From Sphingobacteriales bacterium (lineage in GTDB: Bacteria > Bacteroidota > Bacteroidia > Chitinophagales > UBA2359), in assembly GCA_016711295.1 (NCBI GenBank), contig JADJTE010000004.1, positions 124,001 through 188,000 of the forward strand: a stretch of 64,000 nt of DNA, written 5' to 3'. Positions 1 to 8,427 of this stretch are shown piece by piece. Below the pieces are notes generated by a model. It saw only the letters and a list, made by a program, of their open reading frames with translations, had not been told where the DNA came from and searched no databases. How positions within the stretch are numbered: position 1 is the stretch's first letter; every line of letters begins with the position of its first letter. A program made the translations under genes and the position numbers.

Positions 1-81
1 AAAAGAACAGCATTGAAAATCAATGAGTTAGAATCACCAAAATCCTTGTGTTTGTAATGTATAGTGATTGGGGCGGGGCTT

Positions 82-294
82 CTACCTAAGCGCGGGTATT
101 GCTAACCTGCCTGCATTTTGTCGGTATAGGTTAAAATCGTCGGTTGATATATTGCCGTCTAAGTTCAGGTCGGCGGGGTGGTAGCTGTTTATGCCGCCTA
201 TTGCCTGCCTATAAGCATTATAATCGGCAAACGTGATTGTACCTTTTAGGGCAGCATCGCCTGCGGGCATAGCATATAGGTTGGGACTTAGCAA
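82..294 (-). CDS. C-terminal piece of the alpha-amylase, split off by a frameshift
   Basis: This 70-residue frame begins inside the last codons of the alpha-amylase and continues it in another frame. The amylase ends ...GGATQPYC-stop, and this frame reads on as LSPNLYAMPAGDAALKGT, then two calcium-loop-like stretches containing DYNAYRQ and DLNLDGNISTDDFNLYRQ. This resembles the dockerin-like tail with D-x-N-x-D-G loops that follows the DWVLLEARS module in many Bacteroidota secreted enzymes. The initiator would be a TTG, so it is not an independent gene. A one-base indel near position 290 restores a single protein of about 880 residues. Confidence 0.75.
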   Translation of the reverse strand: MLSPNLYAMPAGDAALKGTITFADYNAYRQAIGGINSYHPADLNLDGNISTDDFNLYRQNAGRLAIPALR

Positions 295-2723
295 TACGGC
301 TGTGTTGCTCCGCCTTCGATATTTGCTACTGCCGAAAAATCGAAGGGTATGGCATTAGGTAAGGCTATTGGATTGTTTGATAGCAAGGGCAGATGATTGC
401 GGTGCTTTATGCTGATATAGTAGCTACCTGTTGTTAGGTTGGGCATACGCACCGATGTATTGCCCCATTCGTCCATAATGGTGCCGTCGGCGCGTACAAG
501 AGCGGCGCGGCGCGATACCACAGCAGTATCCGAAGTACTGCGGGCTTCGAGCAATACCCAGTCGATGGTATTGGGTGGTAGATTGCGCACTGCGGGAATG
601 TTTTCGGTGCCGTTATAGTTGAATGGTGCAGCGGTATAGGGTTGGTTTTTGGGCAACAAATTATTGTTAAATAGCGTAGGGCGCATATAGCTGTCCGTAT
701 TATAAGCCCCTTCTAAGTATATTTTTCCTTTGAATATTGCGCCTGCTGTGGGTACACAATCAGGAGCAGCGGGGTTGTTGCAGCGCACCCAAACCGAATA
801 ACTGCGCGGCGGCAGTTCGATATACATTTGGTTGCTGCCATTGACAACGGCATACGGAAAATTGGAGCGTCCTAATACATCAACCAGCGTGTCGCCCGTG
901 CCCAAGCCGCCCGTACCTGTATTGACTACATGGTCTAAACGTAGTGCAGTGCCCGCAAAATTGATAGCTACTACTACGTCGTTGCCCGTAGGTGTATTAT
1001 AAATTTGATACAACAGCGTTGTATTGGGCTGCCCTTCTATATAATTGCTGCCGTAGGGTGTGCTAAAACGGCTTAGGTAATCGATACTCGTTGCGCCTTC
1101 TATAAAATTGCGGTGTGCATTGAGCAAGGCATCTATTTGGGGCTTGAGGGCGGCATTGGGCATATAACTTATTGTATTGCCATAATAATCGGGATAATAG
1201 ACCGATGGCAAGCCGATTTGGTTGTTAGTGAGTGTATAGGCATAGCCCAGAATAGGGTCGTTTTGCACGGCTTCGCCCGAAGTGCGGTAGTCGTGGTTAT
1301 TGACAAACGTGACAACGTTGAACGGGCTGCCGCCTGCTTCGGCAACGATACCGCTATTGAATACCTGCCGCGCATCGTAGCCAAAGGCATCGCAAGCATT
1401 TTTGAGTGCCCAGCGCAGCGGAAAATCGAAGGCATTCACCTTGACTACTGCCGATGTTGCGGCATTCATATTGGCATATACGTCATTTATCCAAGTATTG
1501 ATACTGTTTGCGTCGTTGATGTTTTCGCCTACCACCAGACCCGTGTTAATGCCGTTGGCGTGTAGGTAGTTGAACAAATAGCCCATAAACGACGGTTCGA
1601 AATGCTTGACGGCATCGATGCGCATGCCTTTGATGCCTACTTGTTGGTATGCCCAGCGCGTCCAAGCCGCAAGGGTGTCGCGGGTGGCGGGCACGCTGTG
1701 GTCGTAGTCGTAGAAAAATAGCGGAAAATCGCGGTCGCCGCAGAGGTTAGTGGGGTTGCCATTGGGTTTAAAGCAAGTATAGTTCATCGCGCCTCGCCCC
1801 GATGCTACGTGCGAAAAATCGGTATAAGTTTGGTATTTCAATTGCGCTACGACATCGGTAGCGGCGGCGGCGTTCCATATACCATAGATGCGGTGGTCGG
1901 AATAATCGCCGTTTTGGTTGCTTAGATATATCCAGAGGGTATCGCCCGCGCTAAAAAAATCGTTAGCAGCGAGGCTTATTTTAAACTCGTCGGTGAGGCA
2001 GCCGTCGCTGTCTAAGGTAGCACTTAGGTCGGTATTGAGGGGTAGCGTGTTGGGTTGTTCGGCGCAGTTGCAGTCGCAGCCGTCGTTGGGTTCTGTTTCG
2101 GAGCTACTTCCTTGATAGGCATTATTTCGGTTAGTAGTCACATACATTTTGTAGGGTTTGCCATAAAAACCCGCTGCACCGGTTTGAGAACTTATTTTGA
2201 GGTAATAATCGCCCGCGCCGTTGCCCGATGCGCCACCCAAGGGCAGGTAGCACCTAAATCGGTCGGACGGATATACGCAGTTCGATACGTTGAAATTTTC
2301 TACCCAACCTTCGACTGCTGCATTATCTTCGGCAAAACCTCCGTCTCGATGGTTATAAATCATGTCGGCAACGGTATTGATGCGCCAATTATTAAAAGTA
2401 TTAATGGTGCTATTGAGTTCGGCACGAGTGCCAAATCCCGTAGGTCCCAAGCCATATTCGCCCATGTCGAATAGGTCTTTGATATTATAGCCGTTGCTGC
2501 TGTTGTTGGGTATAGAACTGCTGCGCGACAAGGGCGGCAGCCATACATGTGCAAATCCGTTGTTGCTTAAATCAGGTGCCCGTAGCTGCATTGTATCAGC
2601 CCAATGCGCCCCGATATCGGTTTTGGGGTATTCCCAATACCAGCCTTGCAAAAGTGCGTTTTGTGCTATGGCGGGTTGGCAGAGAAAAAATAGTATGGAT
2701 AGAAATAATAATTTGCGTTGCAT
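288..2723 (-). CDS. Secreted GH13 alpha-amylase
   Basis: This is a secreted alpha-amylase that hydrolyses internal alpha-1,4 bonds of starch or glycogen. Residues 1-20 form a signal peptide (KLLFLSILFFLCQPAIA, cut before QN). The four GH13 regions are visible: DMIYNH near residue 120, GMRIDAVKH near 365 (Asp nucleophile), VGEN near 397 (Glu acid/base), and FVNNHD near 474. After the catalytic barrel comes a C-terminal beta domain ending around YSVWVRC. It is followed by a module (KGKIYLEGAY...DWVLLEARS...ISIKHRNHLP) common in T9SS-exported Bacteroidota proteins. The stop at 288 is premature, and the dockerin-like tail continues in another frame at 82-294. No other starch-utilisation (sus) gene lies next to it. 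Confidence 0.9.
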   Translation of the reverse strand: MQRKLLFLSILFFLCQPAIAQNALLQGWYWEYPKTDIGAHWADTMQLRAPDLSNNGFAHVWLPPLSRSSSIPNNSSNGYNIKDLFDMGEYGLGPTGFGTRAELNSTINTFNNWRINTVADMIYNHRDGGFAEDNAAVEGWVENFNVSNCVYPSDRFRCYLPLGGASGNGAGDYYLKISSQTGAAGFYGKPYKMYVTTNRNNAYQGSSSETEPNDGCDCNCAEQPNTLPLNTDLSATLDSDGCLTDEFKISLAANDFFSAGDTLWIYLSNQNGDYSDHRIYGIWNAAAATDVVAQLKYQTYTDFSHVASGRGAMNYTCFKPNGNPTNLCGDRDFPLFFYDYDHSVPATRDTLAAWTRWAYQQVGIKGMRIDAVKHFEPSFMGYLFNYLHANGINTGLVVGENINDANSINTWINDVYANMNAATSAVVKVNAFDFPLRWALKNACDAFGYDARQVFNSGIVAEAGGSPFNVVTFVNNHDYRTSGEAVQNDPILGYAYTLTNNQIGLPSVYYPDYYGNTISYMPNAALKPQIDALLNAHRNFIEGATSIDYLSRFSTPYGSNYIEGQPNTTLLYQIYNTPTGNDVVVAINFAGTALRLDHVVNTGTGGLGTGDTLVDVLGRSNFPYAVVNGSNQMYIELPPRSYSVWVRCNNPAAPDCVPTAGAIFKGKIYLEGAYNTDSYMRPTLFNNNLLPKNQPYTAAPFNYNGTENIPAVRNLPPNTIDWVLLEARSTSDTAVVSRRAALVRADGTIMDEWGNTSVRMPNLTTGSYYISIKHRNHLPLLSNNPIALPNAIPFDFSAVANIEGGATQPYC

Positions 2724-2757
2724 GGCAGATAATTAGCGGTATTTTTAGGTAAGGTGA

Positions 2758-2765
2758 CAAAGATA
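2758..2765 (-). promoter_or_regulatory. Bacteroidota -7 element upstream of the amylase
   Basis: Read on the minus strand this is TATCTTTG, matching the TAnnTTTG -7 consensus, 35 bases upstream of the amylase start. No clear -33 TTTG is seen at the expected distance. Confidence 0.45.
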
Positions 2766-2925
2766 CGCATTTTGTCCCATACCAGAAATGCGAGCAAGTA
2801 ATTATTTTCTGGGGCTGCAAGGCATTATTTCCATCTTTCGCTTCTTCTGGCTGCTGTTTCGCTTGGCAAGGAACAGGCAAAATAACGCGGAGGGTGTTGT
2901 CGGATGGCGGTGGATATAGCCAAAC

Positions 2926-4653
2926 TTATTGAGGTACAAAATAAACGTTGTGCAGTAGGCGATATTCCATAGGGTTTTGGGGCATATTGCGCACGTGTTT
3001 TTGTAGCAGGCGTTTGTCTTTGTCGTAATATAAGACCATAAAGGGCGCGTCAGCCACTGCAATTTGGTCGGCTTTGGCATAGAGTAGGTTGCGCTGTGTT
3101 TCGTCAGCGGTTTGGAGTGCCTCTACAAAAATTTTGTCGTATTCGGCATTGCGATAGCGGAACGTATTTTGGTAGGTTCGTTCGTTAGGGTCTTTGGGCA
3201 GGTGTTTGCCCCACAAAAAGGTCAAAAAGTTTTCGGGGTCGGGATAGTCAGCTATCCAGCCTGCTCGCCAAAAATCTACTTTTCGGGTTTCTTGCATTTC
3301 TAAATGCTGCGAAAAGGGCACTTTTGTAATTTTTACCCGCACATTTAACACGTCTTGCAACATTTTTTGTACTGCTTCGGCTACTTGTTCGTTGCGCTTG
3401 CCACCGCTATTGATTTGTAGCGTTACATCGGGAAAACCCTTGCCGTTGGGGTAGCCTGCTGCTGCCATCAATTCTTTGGCTTTTGCGGGTGAATAAATAT
3501 ATCCTTTCACCGATTCGTGGGGATATTGCGCAAATGCGGGCGGTACAAAACCATAAATGCCGGGCACGGCACCGCCTTTGAGCGTGAAATTGGCTATTTT
3601 CTGCCTATCCACTGCATAGGCAAAGGCTTGGCGTATGCGTGGGTCGGAGAATTGTTTGCCATCGGTCAAAAATCCGTAGTATTGCGTACTCATCGACACC
3701 AAATCTTGGTGTACGAACTGTTGGTATTCGCCTTGCAAATTGCCTTGTCTATCGACTATTTGGTCTAAAATTTCGTATGGCAACTTAAAAACCATATCCA
3801 ATTTACCTTGTTTGAAGCGCAGGAGTTCTGCCATTTTGTCGTTGATGAACGAAAAACGAGCCCCATCTAAGTAGGGTAGGGGGTTTCCGTTTTCGTCTTT
3901 ATCCCAATAATGTTCGTTGCGGCGCAATATGACGGTTTCGTTTTCGCGCAGGGCTTTTAGCGTAAAAGGTCCCGTGCCGACGGTTTTTATGCGCATATCA
4001 ATGCCATACTTTTCATAAGCTTCGCGCGGGAAAATATAGCCGATTGGCATCGCCAATACATACAAAAAGCTACTGAATGGCTGTTCGAGGTCTATTTGTA
4101 GCGTGTAGTCGTCCAATACCTTGATACCGCTTACGCCGCCTTCGGGTCGGGTGCCTTTTTGGGTAGCGGCATAATGGGCTTCGCTTCCTTGTATACGCCC
4201 GCCTACATAACCCCAACCAATATTAGTACTCGATGCCGAACATAGCAAGTCAAAGCAATATTTAACATCGTGGGCGGTCACTTCGCGCCCTTTGCCTTGC
4301 TCAAAGCAGGGGTCGTCGTGAAACAATACGCCTTTGCGCAAGTAAAACGTGTATTGAGTGGCATTGTCATTGACCTCCCACCGCTCGGCGACGCAGGGCT
4401 GCAGCGATAAATCGGCTTGGTCTAATCGCACCAAACCTTCGTATATGAGATTGGCGATGCGGTGCCCGCCCACTTCGCCGATATTATGCGGAAATAAGGA
4501 ACGAAAATATTCTTCTTCATTGAAATTGAATACACCACCATAGTAGGCATCGCCCTTGGGGGCTTTGCGCAACTCGGTCTTGTTCGATTCGCCCCCGCTG
4601 CCGCAAGCCGCTGTAAGGAGCAAACAATAAGCTATCAATAACAAACGATTCAT
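2926..4653 (-). CDS. Peptide ABC transporter substrate-binding lipoprotein (SBP_bac_5 family)
   Basis: This 575-residue protein resembles OppA/DppA, the extracytoplasmic solute-binding subunit of oligopeptide or dipeptide ABC importers. It begins with a lipoprotein signal (LLLIAYCLLLTAAC, lipobox LTAA-C at residue 17). Family hallmarks are visible in order: NLIYEGLVRLDQ, the mature-lobe sequence RKGVLFHDDPCF, GTGPFTLK, RNEHYWDKDENG, RQAFAYAVDRQKI, and near the C-terminus WIADYPDPENFLTFLWG. The length is normal for the family. No permease or ATPase genes adjoin it, as is usual for orphan copies in Bacteroidota. The true substrate cannot be read from the sequence. Confidence 0.88.
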   Translation of the reverse strand: MNRLLLIAYCLLLTAACGSGGESNKTELRKAPKGDAYYGGVFNFNEEEYFRSLFPHNIGEVGGHRIANLIYEGLVRLDQADLSLQPCVAERWEVNDNATQYTFYLRKGVLFHDDPCFEQGKGREVTAHDVKYCFDLLCSASSTNIGWGYVGGRIQGSEAHYAATQKGTRPEGGVSGIKVLDDYTLQIDLEQPFSSFLYVLAMPIGYIFPREAYEKYGIDMRIKTVGTGPFTLKALRENETVILRRNEHYWDKDENGNPLPYLDGARFSFINDKMAELLRFKQGKLDMVFKLPYEILDQIVDRQGNLQGEYQQFVHQDLVSMSTQYYGFLTDGKQFSDPRIRQAFAYAVDRQKIANFTLKGGAVPGIYGFVPPAFAQYPHESVKGYIYSPAKAKELMAAAGYPNGKGFPDVTLQINSGGKRNEQVAEAVQKMLQDVLNVRVKITKVPFSQHLEMQETRKVDFWRAGWIADYPDPENFLTFLWGKHLPKDPNERTYQNTFRYRNAEYDKIFVEALQTADETQRNLLYAKADQIAVADAPFMVLYYDKDKRLLQKHVRNMPQNPMEYRLLHNVYFVPQ

Positions 4654-4730
4654 CGATAGATGTAGTTTTTAGTTTTTGGTTTTTAGTTTTTGGTGCTTAG
4701 TTTTTGCTTAGAGGTCTAATAGACTTCTTG

Positions 4731-4738
4731 CAAAAGTA
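4731..4738 (-). promoter_or_regulatory. -7 element for the peptide-binding lipoprotein gene
   Basis: On the minus strand this reads TACTTTTG (TAnnTTTG consensus), 78 bases upstream of the start codon. The miniature element at 4763-4865 and its left target duplication lie just upstream, so the -33 position falls on the insertion junction. Confidence 0.45.
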
Positions 4739-4762
4739 AAAAATCGGAATTTAACCTTAATC

Positions 4763-4865
4763 GTGACTATTTAGGGTATAGGGTTTTGGGTATGGGGTAA
4801 TGAGCTAATAGTGCCTGACATCGCTGCATATTCGATTAGTTCCCCCTACAAGGCTAAATAGTTAC
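4763..4865. mobile_element. Short MITE, family A, with 8-bp target duplication
   Basis: This 103-bp non-coding element has terminal inverted repeats GTGACTATTTAG and CTAAATAGTTAC (one mismatch). It is flanked on both sides by CCTTAATC (4755-4762 and 4866-4873), an exact 8-bp direct repeat. Relatives with the same interior lie at 8093-8223, 14638-14760, 25109-25221 and 48504-48625, with a half copy at 9222-9262. It encodes nothing, so a transposase elsewhere must have moved it. Confidence 0.85.
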
Positions 4866-4910
4866 CCTTAATCTGGGAAATGCAGAAATTACGCCTTATT
4901 CAAAAACAAC

Positions 4911-5363
4911 TTATTTTTCTGTTGCCTTTCCTTTGGCTGTCCAGTCGTCATAGCCTTGGGTTAAATTTTGTATTTTGCCGAAACCTGCTTTTTGGAGGCG
5001 TTCAACGGCATCAGAACTTCTCCCACCAGTAGCGCAATAGACCATAATGGTTTTGCTGCGGTCTAAGGTAGCTATTTTTTGGTCAAAATCTGTGGCTTCT
5101 ATATCTACGAGTGTAGCACCGCGCAGGTGTCCTTGCGCATATTCGTCGGGTGTGCGCACATCAAGTAGTAAAGCATTAGGTTGTTGTAATTGTTGCTCGA
5201 ATTGGTCTGCTGTCAGGTTCTCGGTGCGAGGGGCTAATGTGGATTTGTCGGAACTATCAGCAGACGACGAATTTGCCGACCGACAAGCGACTGCAACACC
5301 CAAGCAAAGCACGATGAGCGCGAAAGCAATAGAACGGAGATTTGGCATAAGAAAAACTTTCAA
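4911..5363 (-). CDS. Rhodanese-domain lipoprotein
   Basis: This is a small periplasmic or membrane-anchored protein with one rhodanese domain (about residues 50-145). Visible motifs are LLDVRTPDEYAQGHLRGA, the CDC25/rhodanese-like entry, and the active-site loop VYCATGGRS, whose cysteine would carry the persulfide. The N-terminus is a lipoprotein-type signal (IAFALIVLCLGVAVAC). Translation may begin at the first Met or at Met6 (5348), which gives a better signal peptide. It is likely involved in sulfur transfer, but the partner is unknown. Its own promoter-like TACTTTTG lies at 5393-5400. Confidence 0.85.
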   Translation of the reverse strand: MKVFLMPNLRSIAFALIVLCLGVAVACRSANSSSADSSDKSTLAPRTENLTADQFEQQLQQPNALLLDVRTPDEYAQGHLRGATLVDIEATDFDQKIATLDRSKTIMVYCATGGRSSDAVERLQKAGFGKIQNLTQGYDDWTAKGKATEK

Positions 5364-5392
5364 GGTGTTTAGAAATAATAGTAATGACCCTA

Positions 5393-5400
5393 CAAAAGTA
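5393..5400 (-). promoter_or_regulatory. -7 element for the rhodanese gene
   Basis: It reads TACTTTTG on the minus strand, 30 bases upstream of the longer start codon. This agrees with the TAnnTTTG consensus. Confidence 0.45.
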
Positions 5401-5606
5401 CGATATATCTATCAATACTGCGATATGGAAAGGCGTTTTTTATTTACAAGCAACAGACATGGGCAAATGAAGTTTCGCTTCTCCTAAATTAGGCGGGCAA
5501 AGGTGCTTTTGCTAACTCGAACGGGTGCTTTGCGTTTAGCGATATCTCCCAATCAAACGTTCAGTTTTTAACTCAATTTCTACAAAAAACTAATTGCATG
5601 GCATAA
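5401..5606. other. Divergent intergenic region, no gene seen
   Basis: This is part of the 382-bp gap between the divergent rhodanese and pckG genes. Apart from the promoter elements listed on either side I see no conserved reading frame, RNA gene or repeat here. Confidence 0.5.
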
Positions 5607-5636
5607 TTTGAATGTCGTTAAAAGTGCTTACCTTTG
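5607..5636 (+). promoter_or_regulatory. Promoter of pckG (TTTG-N18-TACCTTTG)
   Basis: TTTG at 5607-5610 and TACCTTTG at 5629-5636 match the Bacteroidota sigma-A consensus with an 18-bp spacer. The implied leader is about 100 nucleotides. Confidence 0.6.
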
Positions 5637-5745
5637 CAAAAAAATGACCCGCCTAAGCCGTACAACTATTTACGAATTTCTCCTCCTTTTTGTTGTCAAA
5701 TATACGGGCATTTAATCAATCCAAAATCATTTATCCCTCTTTTTT

Positions 5746-7611
5746 ATGTCCCATTTAACATTAGATACCCCGCAATCCAGTATCGGCGATACATCTCCGA
5801 TGGAATTGCATCAATGGGTAGAAAGCCTTGCTGCCTATTTTGAACCCGAAAACGTACATTGGTGTACGGGGTCAGAAGAAGAATATCAAGCTATGTGCGA
5901 GCAATTGGTCAAAAAAGGTACGTTTATCCGCCTCAATCCCGAAAAACGCCCCAATAGCTTTGCTTGTTTTTCAGACCCCAGCGATGTTGCTCGTGTAGAA
6001 GACCGTACCTATATTTGCAGCCGTCGCCGCGAAGATGCGGGACCAACCAACAATTGGATGGACCCGCGCGAAATGAAAAATATACTCAACGAACTACTCA
6101 AAGGCTGTATGCGCGGACGCACGATGTACGTCATTCCGTTTTGTATGGGTCCTATCAACTCACCGCTGTCGCGCTATGGCGTACAAATTACCGATTCGGA
6201 ATATGTCGTCGTCAATATGAAAATAATGACGCGCATGGGCAACCAAGCCTTAGAAAATATCACCAACGATAATTATGTCAAATGCGTACATACGGTAGGC
6301 GCACCCTTAGAAGAGGGCATGCAAGATAGCACTTGGCCTTGCAACCCCACAGTCAAATATATTACCCATTTTCCGTCCGACCGCCTCATTATTTCTTATG
6401 GTAGCGGCTATGGCGGCAACGCCTTATTAGGCAAAAAATGCTTTGCCTTGCGCATTGCCTCGTCCATTGCCCGCGAAGAGGGTTGGCTTGCCGAACACAT
6501 GCTTATCTTAGGCGCAGAATCGCCCCAAGGCGAAAAAACATATATCGCCGCTGCTTTTCCGAGTGCTTGCGGCAAAACCAATTTTGCCATGCTCATTCCG
6601 CCCGCCAAAATGTCGGGATGGAAAATAACCACCGTAGGCGACGATATTGCTTGGATACACCCCGGCAAAGACGGACGATTACACGCCATTAACCCCGAAG
6701 CAGGCTATTTTGGCGTAGCCCCAGGCACCAACCAAAAAACCAACCCCAACGCGATGGCAACTATATCGCGCAATACCATATTTACGAACGTAGCCATTAC
6801 GCCCGACGGCGATGTATGGTGGGAAGGCATGACCAAAGAAATACCCGAAGGGCTGACAGATTGGCAACGCAAACCCTACGACCCCAAAAGCGGCAAACCC
6901 GCTGCCCACGCCAACGCCCGATTTACGGCTCCTGCCCACCAATGCCCCTCGATAGACCCCGAATGGGAAAACAAAGATGGCGTGCCAATAGCTGCTTTCA
7001 TCTTCGGAGGCAGACGCTCCACATCAATACCACTCGTATACCAGTCGTTTAATTGGAACTTTGGGGTATACCTCGCCGCTACTATGGGGTCTGAAATGAC
7101 CGCCGCTGCCTTTGGAAATATAGGGCAAGTGCGCCGAGACCCCTTTGCTATGTTGCCTTTTATGGGCTACCACATGGGCGATTATTTTAACCACTGGCTC
7201 CAATTTGGACGCACATTGCCCAATCCTCCGCGTATATTTGCCGTCAATTGGTTCAGAAAAGACGAAAACGGCAATTTCGTATGGCCCGGCTTCGGCGAAA
7301 ATATGCGCGTCTTGCAATGGATTATCAAACGCGCACTCGGACGCGCCGCCGCGGTCGAAAGCCCTATCGGCTGGATGCCGAGATACAGCGATTTGGAATG
7401 GACAGGCTTAGAAGAATTTACCAAAGAAGATTTCAAAAATGTCATGTCTGTCGATGGAGATGCATGGAAAAACGAACTCCTCGCACACGAAGAATTGTTT
7501 GAAAAAGGCTACGACCGCCTACCCAAAGAATTTTTGTTTATGCGCGAACTGCTCTTGTCTGCCCTATGGCGCTCGCCTAAAACTTGGGGACTCGAACCCG
7601 AACGACACTAA
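5746..7611 (+). CDS. pckG: Phosphoenolpyruvate carboxykinase, GTP type
   Basis: This cytosolic enzyme interconverts oxaloacetate + GTP with phosphoenolpyruvate + GDP + CO2, the first committed step of gluconeogenesis. At 621 residues it has the normal length of the GTP-dependent family. It is distinct from the ATP-dependent PckA found in many other bacteria. Diagnostic stretches include MGPINSPLSRYGVQITDS, the kinase-1 loop FPSACGKTN near residue 270 with the reactive cysteine, the kinase-2 region TVGDDIAWI, and GGRRSTSIPLVYQS. The frame is intact over its whole length. A strong hairpin at 7691-7767 closes the unit, and a promoter lies at 5607-5636. Confidence 0.96.
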   Translation: MSHLTLDTPQSSIGDTSPMELHQWVESLAAYFEPENVHWCTGSEEEYQAMCEQLVKKGTFIRLNPEKRPNSFACFSDPSDVARVEDRTYICSRRREDAGPTNNWMDPREMKNILNELLKGCMRGRTMYVIPFCMGPINSPLSRYGVQITDSEYVVVNMKIMTRMGNQALENITNDNYVKCVHTVGAPLEEGMQDSTWPCNPTVKYITHFPSDRLIISYGSGYGGNALLGKKCFALRIASSIAREEGWLAEHMLILGAESPQGEKTYIAAAFPSACGKTNFAMLIPPAKMSGWKITTVGDDIAWIHPGKDGRLHAINPEAGYFGVAPGTNQKTNPNAMATISRNTIFTNVAITPDGDVWWEGMTKEIPEGLTDWQRKPYDPKSGKPAAHANARFTAPAHQCPSIDPEWENKDGVPIAAFIFGGRRSTSIPLVYQSFNWNFGVYLAATMGSEMTAAAFGNIGQVRRDPFAMLPFMGYHMGDYFNHWLQFGRTLPNPPRIFAVNWFRKDENGNFVWPGFGENMRVLQWIIKRALGRAAAVESPIGWMPRYSDLEWTGLEEFTKEDFKNVMSVDGDAWKNELLAHEELFEKGYDRLPKEFLFMRELLLSALWRSPKTWGLEPERH

Positions 7612-7690
7612 TCAACAGCCTTGCTTATTTCGTTCAAAGTAGGCGGAATGAATGAGTTAAAAATTTGAGCATTTTCTGCTTCATAGCAGC

Positions 7691-7767
7691 AAACAACCCC
7701 ACAACAACGCATAACCAACCATCGAACTTCATAGGCTATGGGGTAGGTTATGCGTATGGGGTTGTTT
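7691..7767 (+). terminator. Long hairpin after pckG
   Basis: The arm AACAACCCCA...CGCATAACC pairs with GGTTATGCG...TGGGGTTGTT, and the right arm is followed by a T run. It lies 80 bases after the pckG stop and fits an intrinsic terminator, with a bulge between the two helices. Confidence 0.65.
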
Positions 7768-7789
7768 TTCGTAGTACTGAATGGAGTAG

Positions 7790-8104
7790 GCAAAAGACAC
7801 GGAGTTTGAAGATATAGACATAGCCAAACGCCCTAAAACTTATTTCCCACACAGGACAAAAACTTCATTTGAGTATAATATTGGTCAAGATATTATGCTT
7901 AAAATGAAAAATATTCAAATTGAAGTTGATTTGACTATTGAATTTCAAGGAACAATAGGCGTTTTTGAAGGAAAGAATGGCAAGCCTGATAGTTTTAGCA
8001 TTTATCAGATTTACCATCCATTTTTATACTACTACAATGCCAACAAAGATACAGATATCAAGGGCAAAATAAAAGATATTTTTTGTGTTTATGTAACTAT
8101 TTAG
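7790..8104 (+). pseudogene. Internal fragment of a PD-(D/E)XK restriction endonuclease, truncated by a MITE
   Basis: A frame without its own 5' start runs from an upstream TAG to 8104. It contains the fold core IEVDLTIEFQGTIGVFEGKNG (Asp ... Glu-x-Lys), then the well-kept stretch SFSIYQIYHPFLYYYNA and KIKDIFCVYV. These look like the catalytic centre of a type II restriction enzyme. The last residues and stop (VTI-stop) are supplied by the inverted repeat of the element that starts at 8093, so the 3' part of the gene is missing. The 5' part is also missing. No cognate methyltransferase is next to it. The exact enzyme family is uncertain. Confidence 0.6.
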
Positions 8105-8223
8105 CCTTGTAGGGGCAGCCCCAAGAATAGCTATTTCTAATCGAATATGCTATGATTTCGGGCATTATTAGATGGGTATTGCCCATTATCCCATACCCAA
8201 AACCCCATACCCTAAATAGTTAC
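8093..8223. mobile_element. MITE, family A (inverted orientation)
   Basis: This 131-bp element has perfect terminal repeats GTAACTATTTAG and CTAAATAGTTAC. Its interior matches the copies at 14638 and 48504 (motifs ATACCCAAAACCC and CATTATTAGAT). No clean target duplication is found, so one flank was probably rearranged. Its left end supplies the stop codon of the restriction nuclease relic. Confidence 0.8.
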
Positions 8224-8228
8224 CTAAA

Positions 8229-8300
8229 AACAAACGAAAAGCAGGCGAAAAAGCACCATTTTACGCCCAAGTAAGTGCCGCTGTCACAAGTCTATTAGTG
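8229..8300. repeat. About 70-bp dispersed repeat, second copy at 16275-16340
   Basis: The segment containing AAAGCAGGCGAAAAAGCACC and CCCAAGTAAGTGCCGCTG recurs in reverse complement at 16275-16340. A weaker version is at about 18110-18235. No coding potential is seen. Confidence 0.6.
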
Positions 8301-8350
8301 CTTCAAATGCCCCTCACCTCGCAAAGCCCTAAACCGTTACCCCAAAAAAT

Positions 8351-8404
8351 ACGGCAATAAGTAAGTACTAAACTTGGCTTATTGCCGTATTGTTATTATC
8401 TTTG
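8351..8404 (+). promoter_or_regulatory. Promoter of the FAH gene overlapped by an inverted repeat
   Basis: TTG at 8374-8376 and TATCTTTG at 8397-8404 are spaced by 20 bp, a good Bacteroidota promoter. An 11-bp inverted repeat, ACGGCAATAAG (8351-8361) and CTTATTGCCGT (8378-8388), surrounds the -33 box. It could be an operator or simply an upstream hairpin. Because the -7 box lies at 8397-8404, translation must begin after it, which supports the start at 8428. Confidence 0.6.
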
Positions 8405-8427
8405 TAACGTACAATACCTTATTCCCG

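Noticed and set aside
1113..2474. Plus-strand open frames opposite the amylase
   Set aside because: They are antisense shadows of a well-supported GH13 gene and show no family features.
8093..8223. Riboswitch or regulatory RNA in the repeated GTAACTATTTAG elements
   Set aside because: Copies occur in both orientations, near unrelated genes, with target duplications; they are mobile elements.
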